A stretch of 64,000 nucleotides of DNA from Ga0077527 sp964531455 (GCA_964531455.1 CAZHFZ010000012.1:1-64000), one strand, 5' to 3'. Positions 26,179 to 35,594 are shown, numbered from the stretch's first letter. Made by a program: numbers and translations. The notes: generated by a model not told the origin, from the letters alone.

Positions 26179-28413
26179 ATGAATATCCCCGCTCCAGGTG
26201 CAAAGTCAGCCGCAATCGATTTGCCCGTCACCGGAATGACCTGCGCCGCCTGCGCGACCCGCATTGAAAAAGTCCTGAATCGCCTGCCCGACGTGCATGC
26301 GGCGGTCAACTTCGCGACCGAAAAGGCACATGTCGAATACCCGGTCGGGACACTGACGCCCGCCGATCTGATCACCGCAATCCGCAAAGCCGGTTACGAC
26401 GCGCAGGAACCAACTGCCCACAGTGACGTGGAACGTCAAGCCGAAAAGATCGCGAACTACCGCCGCGACTTGCGGCTGTTCACGATCTCCGCGGTACTGA
26501 CGCTGCCGTTCTTCGCACTGATGCTGCACATGCTGACTGGAGCCCCCCAAGGGGACTTGCTACGCGGCGCTCACCACGCAGCATGGTTTCCGCCAATGGC
26601 CCAACTGCTGATTGCCACCCCCGTGCAATTCTGGATCGGCAGTCGTTTCTACATCGGCGCCTGGCATGCACTTCGTGGCGGCGGCGCCAACATGGATGTA
26701 TTGATCGCCCTCGGCACCAGCATGGCGTATTTCTACAGTGCAGCAGTGGTGCTGACCGGGCTTGATGGTCACCTCTATTTCGAAGCAGCAGTCAGCATCG
26801 TCACGCTGGTATTCCTCGGAAAGCTGCTCGAATCCCGCGCCCGCGCCCGCGCGTCCGCTGCAATCGAAACCTTGATCAAGCTTCAACCACAGACTGCACG
26901 CGTCGAACGCAACGGCGTGATCACCGAAATCCCGGTCACGCAATTGCGAGTGGGCGATACATTCATCGTTCGCCCTGGCGATGCAGTGCCGGTGGATGGC
27001 ACAGTCCTCGACGGCCGCTCCAGCATTGATGAATCACTGCTCACCGGTGAAAGCCTTCCGGTATCCAAGCACGCAGGCAGCAAGGTCTACGCCGCGACCA
27101 TCAATGCGCAGGGCTTGCTCCGCTGCAACGCGACGGGCATCGGCGCCGAGACAGCGCTGGCCGGCATCATCAAACTGGTGGAGGAGGCACAGGGCTCAAA
27201 AGCACCGATTCAAAGGCTGGCTGATGTTATTGCCGGTGTGTTTGTACCCGTGGTCATTGCCATCGCCGCTGTCACCTTTGCCGGCTGGTGGTGGTTCAGC
27301 GGTTCGTTCGCTGAAGCGATGGTGCCGGCAGTTGCAGTTCTGGTCATTGCCTGCCCCTGCGCACTGGGGCTCGCAACTCCAACCGCCATCATGGTCGGCA
27401 GCGGTGCAGGCGCCCAATCCGGCGTGTTGATCAAAAACGCCGAAGCGCTGGAACTCGCCGGGCATATCGACACACTGGTGCTGGACAAGACCGGCACACT
27501 GACGCTGGGCAAGCCGGCGGTCACGGACCTGGTGACTTTGGGCGAAACTTCCGAAAGCACATTGCTTGGTGTTGCCGCTGCACTCGAAGCGGGCTCTGAA
27601 CATCCTCTGGCCCGCGCCGTTCTGGAACATGCGCAAAGTCGCGGAATCACTCCTTCCGCCGTCAGGGATTTCACTGCGGTTACCGGCAAGGGCGTGCAGG
27701 CACTCCTCGAAGGCACCCCCGCTCTGCTCGGTTCGCCGCGTTTTGTAATCGAAGAAGGCATACCCCTCCACGATGCAAGCGTTGCCCGGCTGCAGGATCA
27801 AGGCAAGACGGTCATCGCAGTCGCACAGGACGGCCACGCACTGGGCCTGATCGCAATTACCGATCCGCTGCGCCCGACATCTGCAGAAGCAGTAGCTGCA
27901 CTGCAGGCACTGGGCATCGAAGTCATCATGCTCACCGGCGACAACCGGCGCACTGCAGAACACATTGCAAATGAGGCCGGTATCAAACGCTTTGAAGCGG
28001 AATTACTCCCGCGCGACAAGGCACGGATCATCAACACCCTGCAGCAACAGGGCCGTCGCGTCGGAATGATTGGCGATGGCGTCAATGACGCCCCAGCTCT
28101 CGCAGCAGCACAAGTCAGCTTTGCCGTTGGCGCAGGCTCGGACGTTGCGTTACATGCGGCCGACGTCACGCTGATGCGCAGCGACCTGCTCAGCGCAGTC
28201 GATGCGGTCAATCTTTCCAGAGCCACCTTCCGCAAAATCAAGCAAAACCTGTTTTTCGCCTTTTTCTACAACGTACTGGGCATCCCGCTCGCTGCCGCCG
28301 GACTGCTCAACCCGGTGATTGCCGGCGCGGCGATGGCGATGAGTTCCGTCTCGGTGGTCAGCAATTCACTGCTGCTCAAACGCTGGCGCCCCCACAAGCG
28401 AAATCAAGTTTAA
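26179..28413 (+). CDS. copA: Copper-exporting P1B-type ATPase CopA
   Basis: Inner-membrane pump expelling Cu(I); 744 residues. One N-terminal heavy-metal domain carries GMTCAAC near residue 22. Eight TM helices are expected. The actuator loop has SLLTGESLPV, TM6 the CPC motif (IACPCALGL), then the phosphorylation site DKTGTLT, SEHPLARA in the N-domain and GDGVNDAPAL. FFAFFYN in TM7 and AMAMSSVSVVSNS in TM8 are the Cu(I)-site residues that separate P1B-1 pumps from zinc/cadmium pumps. No ribosome-binding site precedes the ATG, consistent with a leaderless or short-leader mRNA. It heads an operon with a copper chaperone and a CsoR repressor. Confidence 0.96.
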   Translation: MNIPAPGAKSAAIDLPVTGMTCAACATRIEKVLNRLPDVHAAVNFATEKAHVEYPVGTLTPADLITAIRKAGYDAQEPTAHSDVERQAEKIANYRRDLRLFTISAVLTLPFFALMLHMLTGAPQGDLLRGAHHAAWFPPMAQLLIATPVQFWIGSRFYIGAWHALRGGGANMDVLIALGTSMAYFYSAAVVLTGLDGHLYFEAAVSIVTLVFLGKLLESRARARASAAIETLIKLQPQTARVERNGVITEIPVTQLRVGDTFIVRPGDAVPVDGTVLDGRSSIDESLLTGESLPVSKHAGSKVYAATINAQGLLRCNATGIGAETALAGIIKLVEEAQGSKAPIQRLADVIAGVFVPVVIAIAAVTFAGWWWFSGSFAEAMVPAVAVLVIACPCALGLATPTAIMVGSGAGAQSGVLIKNAEALELAGHIDTLVLDKTGTLTLGKPAVTDLVTLGETSESTLLGVAAALEAGSEHPLARAVLEHAQSRGITPSAVRDFTAVTGKGVQALLEGTPALLGSPRFVIEEGIPLHDASVARLQDQGKTVIAVAQDGHALGLIAITDPLRPTSAEAVAALQALGIEVIMLTGDNRRTAEHIANEAGIKRFEAELLPRDKARIINTLQQQGRRVGMIGDGVNDAPALAAAQVSFAVGAGSDVALHAADVTLMRSDLLSAVDAVNLSRATFRKIKQNLFFAFFYNVLGIPLAAAGLLNPVIAGAAMAMSSVSVVSNSLLLKRWRPHKRNQV

Positions 28414-28437
28414 TTTTCAAATCAAGGAGATCTCCCA

Positions 28438-28644
28438 ATGGAAACCAAAATCATTTCGGTCAGCGGCATGACCTGCATGGGCTGCGTTGCCAGCGTGAAG
28501 CGCGTGCTCGGCGGTCTCAGCGGCGTCAGCAGCGCGGAGGTCACACTGGATCCGGCACAAGCAACCGTGATTTACGATTCAAGCAAGGTCGAACTGCAAG
28601 CGATCAAAACCGCGATCAGTGATGCCGGCTATGACGTCGCATAA
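28438..28644 (+). CDS. copZ: CopZ-like copper chaperone
   Basis: Single heavy-metal-associated domain, 68 residues, expected to carry Cu(I) in the cytoplasm to CopA or CsoR. The metal loop is GMTCMGC near residue 11, and the ferredoxin-like fold ends with ISDAGYDVA. A strong AAGGAG precedes the ATG, 24 bp after copA. Its 3' end overlaps the possible starts of csoR, so the three genes form one transcript. Confidence 0.93.
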   Translation: METKIISVSGMTCMGCVASVKRVLGGLSGVSSAEVTLDPAQATVIYDSSKVELQAIKTAISDAGYDVA

Positions 28645-28948
28645 CGCCCACTGCGCAACGTCGCACAGCGACGAAAGCCATGTTATTCAACCGCACAAGC
28701 AGGCGCTGCTGAAACGGCTGAACCGGGTCGAAGGCCAGGTTCGCGGCATTGCGCAGATGATTCAGGATGACCGTTACTGCGTCGATGTGCTGACCCAGGT
28801 TGCGGCAATCCAGTCGGCACTGGATGCAGTCGCATTGCAATTACTGGAAGATCACACGCGGGGTTGTATTGCCGCAGCAGTAAAAACCAATGGCGGCGAT
28901 GCGGCGATGACTGAACTGATGGCCGCGGTCAGGCGATTTGCCCGCTGA
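28631..28948 (+). CDS. csoR: CsoR-family copper-sensing repressor
   Basis: All-helical DUF156 DNA-binding repressor that leaves DNA on binding Cu(I). About 105 residues from ATG 28631; GTG 28619 and ATG 28622 are alternatives. All overlap the copZ end. The core begins LLKRLNRVEGQVRGIA. The Cu(I) ligands of CsoR are all present: Cys in DRYCVDVL, and His plus Cys in LEDHTRGC with the CsoR spacing (H-x3-C). The formaldehyde and nickel branches lack the second cysteine, so copper is the likely signal. The operator at 26148-26176 makes the operon self-regulated by inference. Confidence 0.92.
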   Translation: MTSHNAHCATSHSDESHVIQPHKQALLKRLNRVEGQVRGIAQMIQDDRYCVDVLTQVAAIQSALDAVALQLLEDHTRGCIAAAVKTNGGDAAMTELMAAVRRFAR

Positions 28949-28980
28949 AAGCCGGAAACAGGAACGGCAGTGTCAGTAGT

Positions 28981-29805
28981 TCAGTAGTTCCAGATCTGCC
29001 ACCAAGGCACATCCTTGCGCGGACCGCCCTTGAGATAAGCACTATTGGGAAAATTCTTCTTCATCACCCGTTCTGCGTCATCACGCAGCGCGTTCATGCC
29101 CATGGCGTCATAAGCCTTGACCATGATCATCAGCCCCTCTTCGTTGGCTGGCGCTCCGGGATAAGTCTTCAGAGCGTACTGCGTACGATTTACCGCAGCA
29201 ACATAGGCCTTGCGCTTCATGTAGTAACGCGCCACATGCACCTCATGAGAGGCCAGCGCATTGACCAGATAATTCATGCGCTGGACGGCATCAGGCGCAT
29301 ATTTGCTCTCCGGAAAACGCGTCACCAGTTCCTTAAAGGATACGAACGCATCGGCAGCAGCCTTGGGATCACGCTCGGACAGGTCCTGCCCGCTGAAAAA
29401 ACCCATGATGCCGAGATCGTCGTTGAAATTGATCAACCCGCGCAGGTAATACATATAGTCGGCACTGGGATGATTCGGGTGCAGCTTCACGAACCGGTCT
29501 ATTGAGGCGAGCGCCGAGGCTGCATCGTCGTTTTTCCAGTGCGCATAAGCCACTTCGATCATCGCCTGCTGCGCAAAACGGCCGAACGGGTAGCGCGATT
29601 CGATGCGCTCGTAGTGCTTGATGGCGTTTTCCCAGTTGCGATCGGATAACTCCTGCCGCGCCTCGGCATACAGTTTCTGGGCGGACCAGCCGCGGGTCTC
29701 GTCGACCTCCTTGCCGCTGAAAATTCCGCAGCCGGACAACAGGGAAAAGGAAAGTACGATGAATACCGTTAAAATGCGCCGGATTGAAGAGACTTGATTT
29801 GTCAT
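28981..29805 (-). CDS. bamD: Outer-membrane assembly lipoprotein BamD
   Basis: Lipoprotein subunit of the BAM complex that inserts beta-barrel proteins. 274 residues. The signal peptide ends in the lipobox LLSGC (Cys26). TPR-type repeats follow, with YAEARQELSDRNWENAIKHY, ESRYPFGRFAQQA, FVKLHPNHPSADYMYYLRG and AARYYMKR-like VARYYMKRKAY typical of BamD/ComL. Essential in most Gram-negatives. The ATG at 29805 overlaps the start region of the divergent rluD by up to 22 bp, an arrangement conserved in proteobacteria. Confidence 0.96.
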   Translation of the reverse strand: MTNQVSSIRRILTVFIVLSFSLLSGCGIFSGKEVDETRGWSAQKLYAEARQELSDRNWENAIKHYERIESRYPFGRFAQQAMIEVAYAHWKNDDAASALASIDRFVKLHPNHPSADYMYYLRGLINFNDDLGIMGFFSGQDLSERDPKAAADAFVSFKELVTRFPESKYAPDAVQRMNYLVNALASHEVHVARYYMKRKAYVAAVNRTQYALKTYPGAPANEEGLMIMVKAYDAMGMNALRDDAERVMKKNFPNSAYLKGGPRKDVPWWQIWNY

Positions 29806-30740
29806 CCGAAAATTATACCCAATTAACGGCCCCGGACCCGCATAGTCTCGCAGTGCCGCCGGAATGTGCCGGGCTGAGGCTTGACCAGGCTCTGGCGCAA
29901 CTGCTGCCGCAATATTCGCGCGCCCGGCTCACGACCTGGGTGCGGGAGGGGCGCGTTACGGTTGACGGGCTCAGCCGCGCACCGCGCGACAAACTGCACG
30001 GCGGCGAGCTGATCATTGTGGCGCCGGCACTGTCTCCGGAAGAAACGTCGTTTCGCCCGGAGAACATTGCGCTGCAGGTCGTCCACGAAGACGACACGCT
30101 GCTGGTCATCAACAAACCGGCGGGACTCGTTGTCCACCCGGGTAGCGGCAACTGGCAGGGCACACTGCTGAACGCCCTGCTGGCCCATGCGCCGCAACTG
30201 GCCGCTGTACCGCGCGCCGGCATTGTCCACCGCCTCGACAAGGACACCAGCGGCCTTCTGGTCGTCGCCAAAACCCTGACCGCCCAGACCGACCTCGTCC
30301 GCCAGTTGCAGGCGCGCACGGTATCCCGCGAATATCGGGCCGTGGTTCACGGCATCGTCAAACGTGCCGGCCGGATTGATGGTGCCATCGGCCGCGACCC
30401 GCGAAGCCGCATACGCATGGCAGTGGTTCGCACCGGCAAACCGGCCGTTACCCATTATTCCGTGATTGAGCATCTGCATCGATCCACCGTGCTGGCATGC
30501 AAACTTGAAACCGGGCGAACACATCAGATCCGCGTGCATCTGCAAAAACTCGGGTATCCGATTTGGGGCGACCAGGTCTACGGCCTGCGCAATGCGCCGA
30601 AAACCCCGCATATCGACCGTCAGGCACTGCATGCCGAAAAACTCGCGCTGCAACATCCAGACTCCGGTGAGACCATGCAATGGCAGGCCCCGCTGCCCGA
30701 AGACATGCGCCAACTGATTGCCGAATTGCGTGAAGCTTGA
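29784..30740 (+). CDS. rluD: 23S rRNA pseudouridine synthase RluD
   Basis: Makes pseudouridines in helix 69 of 23S rRNA. An N-terminal S4 RNA-binding domain (RLDQALAQLLPQYSRARL) is followed by the catalytic domain with the Asp motif HRLDKDTSGLLVVAK and the C-terminal LETGRTHQIRVHL. The start is unclear: TTG at 29784 (inside the bamD 5' end), TTG at 29799, or GTG at 29853. I give the longest form, 318 residues, since family members have a short extension before the S4 domain. pgeF follows directly, the usual rluD-pgeF order. Confidence 0.94.
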   Translation: MKRLDLSSENYTQLTAPDPHSLAVPPECAGLRLDQALAQLLPQYSRARLTTWVREGRVTVDGLSRAPRDKLHGGELIIVAPALSPEETSFRPENIALQVVHEDDTLLVINKPAGLVVHPGSGNWQGTLLNALLAHAPQLAAVPRAGIVHRLDKDTSGLLVVAKTLTAQTDLVRQLQARTVSREYRAVVHGIVKRAGRIDGAIGRDPRSRIRMAVVRTGKPAVTHYSVIEHLHRSTVLACKLETGRTHQIRVHLQKLGYPIWGDQVYGLRNAPKTPHIDRQALHAEKLALQHPDSGETMQWQAPLPEDMRQLIAELREA

Positions 30741-30742
30741 GC

Positions 30743-31504
30743 ATGGACATCGCCACACACTGCATTGTTCCCGACTGGCCCGCCCCGGCGCAGGTACGTG
30801 CGCTGGTCACGACGCGGGCAGGAGGGATCAGCACCGGCCCGTATGCCAGTCTCAATCTCGGCCTGCGCACCGATGATGATCCTGTGGCAGTCGCTGAAAA
30901 CCGCAGGCAGCTCGAACGCCTACTGCCCCAGGCGCCGCGATGGCTGCAGCAGGTTCATGGCAGCACGGTAGTGGATGCCGACATCCTGACGACGGCAGCA
31001 CAGGCCGATGCCAGCGTGGCCTGCCGCAACAACACGGTTTGCGCCATCATGATCGCTGACTGCCTGCCTGTTCTGCTGACCGACCTTGCAGGAAGCTGCG
31101 TTGGCGCAGCCCATGCCGGCTGGCGCGGACTCGCAGGCGGCGTCATCGCCAATACTGTGGCGCGAATGCCCGTAGCGGCCTCTGAACTGATGGCCTGGAT
31201 CGGTCCTGGAATCGGACCGGGCGCGTTCGAAGTGGGCGAGGATGTTCTTGAAACATTCTGCTCTGCGGCGCCAGATCAGATCAGTGCATTCAAGGCACAA
31301 AAACCCGGTAAATGGTTATGTGATTTACCTGCACTGGCCCGGTACGCCCTGCGGCGGGCCGGCGTGAACCGCATCTACGGCGGCGATCTGTGCACTTACA
31401 GCGATACGAGCCGCTTTTATTCTTACCGCCGCGACGGGATCACCGGCCGCATGGCCGCGCTGATCTGGCTGGATGCGCAGGCGGCATCCATCAATACCGT
31501 ATAA
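30743..31504 (+). CDS. pgeF: Peptidoglycan editing factor PgeF (YfiH family)
   Basis: Multicopper-oxidase-like (laccase-domain) protein that removes wrongly incorporated residues such as L-Ser from UDP-MurNAc precursors; cytoplasmic. 253 residues from ATG 30743, 2 nt after rluD. Family motifs: TTRAGGISTGPYASLNLG, QQVHGSTV, IADCLPVLL, HAGWRGLAGG, WIGPGIGPGAFEVG and the C-terminal CTYSDTSRFYSYRRDG. The zinc-ligand Cys (ADCLP) and His (HAGWRG) are kept. Confidence 0.95.
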   Translation: MDIATHCIVPDWPAPAQVRALVTTRAGGISTGPYASLNLGLRTDDDPVAVAENRRQLERLLPQAPRWLQQVHGSTVVDADILTTAAQADASVACRNNTVCAIMIADCLPVLLTDLAGSCVGAAHAGWRGLAGGVIANTVARMPVAASELMAWIGPGIGPGAFEVGEDVLETFCSAAPDQISAFKAQKPGKWLCDLPALARYALRRAGVNRIYGGDLCTYSDTSRFYSYRRDGITGRMAALIWLDAQAASINTV

Positions 31505-31559
31505 TCCGGCCTCCTTTGCCAGAGCCGCACTTTTTGCGGACCTTCCAGTCCATTTCAAC

Positions 31560-32336
31560 GTGAACACCCTTTCGTGGATCATCGTCGCCACCCTTGCCGG
31601 CGGCATTCTTTCAGCGGTTACCGCGGGACTGTTTGCGCTCAAGGCCACACCGGCACAAGTACCGATGCTGGTGAGTTATGCGGTGGGCGCATTGCTCGGC
31701 GCAGCATTCATCGAAGTGCTGCCGCACGCGTTCTATCAAAGCGAAAGCATCGAAGCCACCGCGGCCACGGTACTGTTCGGAATTCTCGGCTTCTTCATAC
31801 TGGAGAAACTGGTGCTGTGGCGCCATTGCCATGTTGAGGAATGTGAAGTCCACGACCCCCACGTTCAGCCGCAACATGATCATGGCCGCAGCGGACTGAT
31901 GATTCTGGTCGGTGACACCTTTCACAACTTCGTCGATGGCGTGCTGATCGCAGCTGCGTTCATGGCTGATACGCAACTGGGCATCGTTACCGCAATCGCC
32001 ATCATTGCCCACGAAGTTCCCCAGGAAGTGGGCGACTTCCTGATCCTGCTGCATTCCGGTTACAGCAAACGTTCCGCCATGCTGCTCAACATGCTCGCCA
32101 GCACAGCCATGGTCGTCGGCGGCGTTCTCGCCTATTTCACCCTGCAGATGGCAGAAGCGCTGGTGACACCGTTACTGGCCCTGGCTGCAGCCAGCATGCT
32201 TTACGTGGCAGTCGCAGACCTGATCCCGGGCCTGCATCGCCGACCCGAACTCGCAGCCACCGCACAGCAGGTGCTGCTGATCGGCCTGGGTATTGCCACA
32301 ATCTGGGCCATCGGCTCCTGGGCGCACAGCCACTGA
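31560..32336 (+). CDS. ZIP-family metal transporter
   Basis: Inner-membrane carrier for zinc or a related divalent metal, 258 residues, seven or eight TM segments. The two intramembrane metal-site helices are GDTFHNFVDGVLIAAAF and AHEVPQEVGDFLIL, with a His-rich cytoplasmic loop between TM3 and TM4 (HCHVEECEVHDPHVQPQHDH). I choose GTG 31560 because it places TM1 directly after the start. An in-frame codon at 31473 lies inside pgeF. It follows pgeF by 55 bp and may be co-transcribed. Confidence 0.9.
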   Translation: MNTLSWIIVATLAGGILSAVTAGLFALKATPAQVPMLVSYAVGALLGAAFIEVLPHAFYQSESIEATAATVLFGILGFFILEKLVLWRHCHVEECEVHDPHVQPQHDHGRSGLMILVGDTFHNFVDGVLIAAAFMADTQLGIVTAIAIIAHEVPQEVGDFLILLHSGYSKRSAMLLNMLASTAMVVGGVLAYFTLQMAEALVTPLLALAAASMLYVAVADLIPGLHRRPELAATAQQVLLIGLGIATIWAIGSWAHSH

Positions 32337-32443
32337 CCCGTTGCGCCGGCGCCGCTGTGGCGCAGAGCGGTGTGCTATCGTTGCCACCGATATTTTCCCG
32401 CCATCGGCCTGTCATCTTCTTGCCGTAGGCTGTTGCGCAGATC

Positions 32444-34165
32444 ATGACCGAAACCAAGCAAAAAACACCCGCCGAAGCTTACGCCGAACTGAGCCGCATG
32501 CTCCTCGGTGACGCAGCCGCCAAGCTGGGGGCGCAACAAGCACTGCCCGATCCTGCCGAGATGATGAAGCTGTTCACCGCAGCAATGGCAACCGACAGCG
32601 ACCGCTGGCTTGAACTGAACAACCGCTACTACAGTGAACAACTGGAACTCTGGCAAAGCTATGCCGGTTTGAAGCCCGGCGCCGCAAAACCCGAGCCGCC
32701 GCAGGACAGGCGTTTCAACGCACCGGAGTGGCAGGAGCCCTACTTCAGCTATCTGGCGCATTCTTATCTGGCCTCTGCACGCTGGCTGAACGAGATGACT
32801 GCGGCCGCCCAACTGGAACCCCAGGCACGCAACAAACTGGCGTTTTATACGCGGCAACTGATCGACGCGCTGTCTCCAGCCAACTTGCCTTGGACCAATC
32901 CGGAAGCCATCAAGCTTGCGGCGGCCACCGAAGGCGAAAGCATCAACCTCGGGCTGAAAAACCTCGCGGCTGACATCGACAAAGGCCTCGTGTCGATGAC
33001 GGACGAGTCGGCGTTTGAAGTCGGACGCAATCTGGCCATGACTCCAGGTGCCGTTGTTTATGAAAACGAATTCATCCAGCTGCTGCAGTACAGTCCCACC
33101 ACGGACACAGTACACGAACGGCCGCTGGTCATCGTGCCGCCATGCATCAACAAGTACTACATTCTGGATCTGCAGCCTGACAACTCCTACGTGCGGCATG
33201 CCCTTGATGCCGGAAATACGGTGTTCATGGTCTCATGGCGCAACATGCCGCCGGAAATGGGCACAGCGACATGGGACGATTATCTCGAACACGGCGTCAT
33301 GCGCGCACTCACGGTTGCACAACAGATCTGCGGCGCAGAACAGGTCAATGCCCTGGGATTCTGTGTCGGCGGCACACTGCTCGCCTGCGCACTCGCAGTA
33401 CTGCGGGCACGCGGCGAAAACCCGGTCGCCAGCGTCACTTTCCTGACCACCATGCTCGACTTCAGCGATACCGGCGAGCTGTCCGTATTTGTCGATGATG
33501 CTTATGTCGCCCGGCGCGAGGCCGAATTCGCGCAAGGCGGCGTATTGCGCGGACGCGAACTGGCGCTGACCTTCGCCAGCCTGCGCGCCAACGATCTGAT
33601 CTGGCCATACGTGGTCAACAACTACCTGAAGGGCAAGACCCCGGCGCCTTTCGACCTGCTCTACTGGAACAGCGACAGCACCAATCTGCCCGGCACCATG
33701 TATGCCTACTACGTGCGCAATACCTATCTTGAAAACAACCTGCGCATCCCCGGCAAGCTGACCATGTGCGGCATGCCGGTGGATCTCGGCCGCATTGACA
33801 TGCCGGCCTACGTGCTGGCGGCGCGCGAGGACCACATCGTACCGTGGCGCACAGCGCACGCCAGCAGCAGCCTGCTCGGCAGCAAGACGCAATTCGTACT
33901 CGCCGCCAGCGGCCATATTGCCGGAGTGATCAATCCGCCTGAACGCAAAAAGCGCAACTACTGGCTTAATGCCGACACCGATGCAGACGCCGAAAGCTGG
34001 TTTGCCGGAGCCGCCTCGCAGGCCGGGAGTTGGTGGCCGCACTGGTCAGCCTGGCTGGCAGAACATGCCGGCGCGCAGGTACCCGCCCGCACTCAATTAG
34101 GCAGCACGGATTATTCTGCCGGAGAAGCCGCGCCCGGCCGCTACGTCAAAGACAAAAGCGGCTGA
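32444..34165 (+). CDS. phaC: Class I polyhydroxyalkanoate synthase
   Basis: Polymerises (R)-3-hydroxyacyl-CoA into PHA granules. 573 residues, class I size. The N-terminal PhaC_N domain includes AHSYLASARWLNEM and NPEAIKLAAATEGES. The alpha/beta-hydrolase core has the lipase-like box GFCVGGT with catalytic Cys307, general-base Asp463 in AREDHIVPW and His491 in SGHIAGVINPP. IVPPCINKYYILDL is typical of class I enzymes. phaB follows 75 bp downstream with its own strong ribosome-binding site; no phaA thiolase is in the window. A GC-rich inverted repeat lies between the ZIP gene and this one but lacks a T-run. Confidence 0.97.
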   Translation: MTETKQKTPAEAYAELSRMLLGDAAAKLGAQQALPDPAEMMKLFTAAMATDSDRWLELNNRYYSEQLELWQSYAGLKPGAAKPEPPQDRRFNAPEWQEPYFSYLAHSYLASARWLNEMTAAAQLEPQARNKLAFYTRQLIDALSPANLPWTNPEAIKLAAATEGESINLGLKNLAADIDKGLVSMTDESAFEVGRNLAMTPGAVVYENEFIQLLQYSPTTDTVHERPLVIVPPCINKYYILDLQPDNSYVRHALDAGNTVFMVSWRNMPPEMGTATWDDYLEHGVMRALTVAQQICGAEQVNALGFCVGGTLLACALAVLRARGENPVASVTFLTTMLDFSDTGELSVFVDDAYVARREAEFAQGGVLRGRELALTFASLRANDLIWPYVVNNYLKGKTPAPFDLLYWNSDSTNLPGTMYAYYVRNTYLENNLRIPGKLTMCGMPVDLGRIDMPAYVLAAREDHIVPWRTAHASSSLLGSKTQFVLAASGHIAGVINPPERKKRNYWLNADTDADAESWFAGAASQAGSWWPHWSAWLAEHAGAQVPARTQLGSTDYSAGEAAPGRYVKDKSG

Positions 34166-34240
34166 CCGAGTCATCGCGCCCCGGAACTCGCAATTGCTGT
34201 TAAATTATTGAAAAATCGTCAACCGGAGGAGATTCACAAA

Positions 34241-34981
34241 ATGTCACGCGTCGCAGTTGTTACCGGCGGTATGGGCGGGCTCGGTGAAGCCATCTGCATG
34301 AAACTGGGGAAGATGGGCTACAAAGTCGTCGCCACCTATTCTCCCGGCAATACCAAACACAATGAATGGCTCGCGGAAATGAAAAAGCAGGGCTTTGATT
34401 TCCGCGCCGAGCCGGTTGATGTCACCAATTACGAATCCTGCCAGAAAGCGGTCGCGCAAATTGCCAAGGACGTCGGCCCGGTCGATGTGCTGGTCAACAA
34501 CGCCGGCATCACCCGGGACACAACATTCCGGAAAATGGATCTGGACTCCTGGCATGCCGTCATCAATACCAATCTCGACAGCGTGTTCAACATGACCAAG
34601 CCGGTCATCGACGCCATGGCCGAGCGCGGCTGGGGACGCATCATCAACGTGTCTTCGGTCAATGGCCAGAAAGGCGCATTCGGCCAGACCAACTACTCCG
34701 CAGCCAAAGCCGGCATGCATGGCTTCACCAAGGCCGCAGCGCTGGAATATGCGAAAAAAGGCGTGACCGTGAACACCATCTCGCCCGGCTACATCGGCAC
34801 CAAGATGGTCATGGCCATTCCGAAGGAAGTGCTGGACAGCAAGATCATCCCGCAGATTCCCGTGGGCCGGCTCGGCAAACCGGAAGAAGTCGCCGGTCTG
34901 GTGGCCTATCTATGCTCCGAAGAAGCCGCGTTCGTCACTGGCGCCAACATCGCCATCAACGGCGGCCAGCACATGCAGTAA
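34241..34981 (+). CDS. phaB: Acetoacetyl-CoA reductase
   Basis: NADPH-dependent short-chain dehydrogenase converting acetoacetyl-CoA to (R)-3-hydroxybutyryl-CoA, the PhaC substrate. 246 residues. Cofactor loop TGGMGGLGEA, NNAGITRD, catalytic Ser in INVSSVNGQKG, YSAAK, and the C-terminal FVTGANIAINGGQHMQ all match PhaB/FabG. VNGQKGAFGQTNY is the PhaB form of the active site. ATG 34241 has GGAGGA upstream. Together with phaC, phaP and phaR it makes a PHB locus. Confidence 0.95.
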   Translation: MSRVAVVTGGMGGLGEAICMKLGKMGYKVVATYSPGNTKHNEWLAEMKKQGFDFRAEPVDVTNYESCQKAVAQIAKDVGPVDVLVNNAGITRDTTFRKMDLDSWHAVINTNLDSVFNMTKPVIDAMAERGWGRIINVSSVNGQKGAFGQTNYSAAKAGMHGFTKAAALEYAKKGVTVNTISPGYIGTKMVMAIPKEVLDSKIIPQIPVGRLGKPEEVAGLVAYLCSEEAAFVTGANIAINGGQHMQ

Positions 34982-35006
34982 GCGGGCGGCAGCACCTGCC
35001 AAAAAC

Positions 35007-35036
35007 AATGCCCGCCGGTGAATATCGGCGGGCATT
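35007..35036. terminator. Bidirectional terminator between phaB and phaP
   Basis: Perfect 10-bp inverted repeat AATGCCCGCC / GGCGGGCATT with a 10-nt loop, bordered by AAAAACAA on the left and TTTGCT on the right. It sits between the convergent phaB and phaP stops and can serve both. Confidence 0.82.
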
Positions 35037-35057
35037 TGCTTTGCGACTGCCGTGAAC

Positions 35058-35594
35058 TCAGACGCCGCCCTTGCCGCCTTTCGCCACGGTGTCGGCTGCG
35101 ACCTTGATGGCTGATTCTGCCGACTTCGCAAACTGCTGCGCCGTCTTCGACATCTTGTCTGCCAGAGCATTGGCCGTTGCCAGCGTTTGCTTCATTGCGG
35201 CTACTGCTGACTCCGAACCGGGCGGGGCCGACTTGGCCATTTCATCAACCATCGCCTGAAATTGCGTGTTCATCGCACTGGCACGGGACTCCACCAGTTC
35301 ACCGATTTCTTTCTGCGTTTTGCCGGCGAGATCCTGCACGCTGCGCGAATACTCGGTCATCCGGGCCAGCATGCCCTGCATGTTTTTCTGCTGCAGAGCG
35401 CTCCATTGCTGCGGATCGCGGGCTTCCATCAGCGACTTCGCCCCTTTCATGCCGTCGTCGATCATCCCGCGCATGGCTTCGAGTTGCAGCTTCATCAGGC
35501 GCTCGCCCTGCTCCATCGACAGTTGTGTCAGCTTGAGCGCGGCTTCGGTTGCCTTCTGGTTGAGTTCCGTCAGTTTTTCGGGTGCTTTGGACAT
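35058..35594 (-). CDS. phaP: Phasin (PHB granule-associated protein)
   Basis: Amphipathic helical protein coating PHB granules, 178 residues. I start at MSKAPEKLTELN, which has GGAGG seven bases upstream; longer in-frame readings run through the promoter. Phasin_2-type features: LTQLSMEQGERLMKLQLEAM, ARDPQQWSALQQKNMQG, and an Ala/Lys-rich helical C-terminus with no Cys. It is convergent with phaB and divergent from phaR. The shared upstream region holds a perfect FNR-type box and TGC-N3-GCA motifs, so both oxygen control and PhaR repression are plausible. Confidence 0.94.
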   Translation of the reverse strand: MSKAPEKLTELNQKATEAALKLTQLSMEQGERLMKLQLEAMRGMIDDGMKGAKSLMEARDPQQWSALQQKNMQGMLARMTEYSRSVQDLAGKTQKEIGELVESRASAMNTQFQAMVDEMAKSAPPGSESAVAAMKQTLATANALADKMSKTAQQFAKSAESAIKVAADTVAKGGKGGV

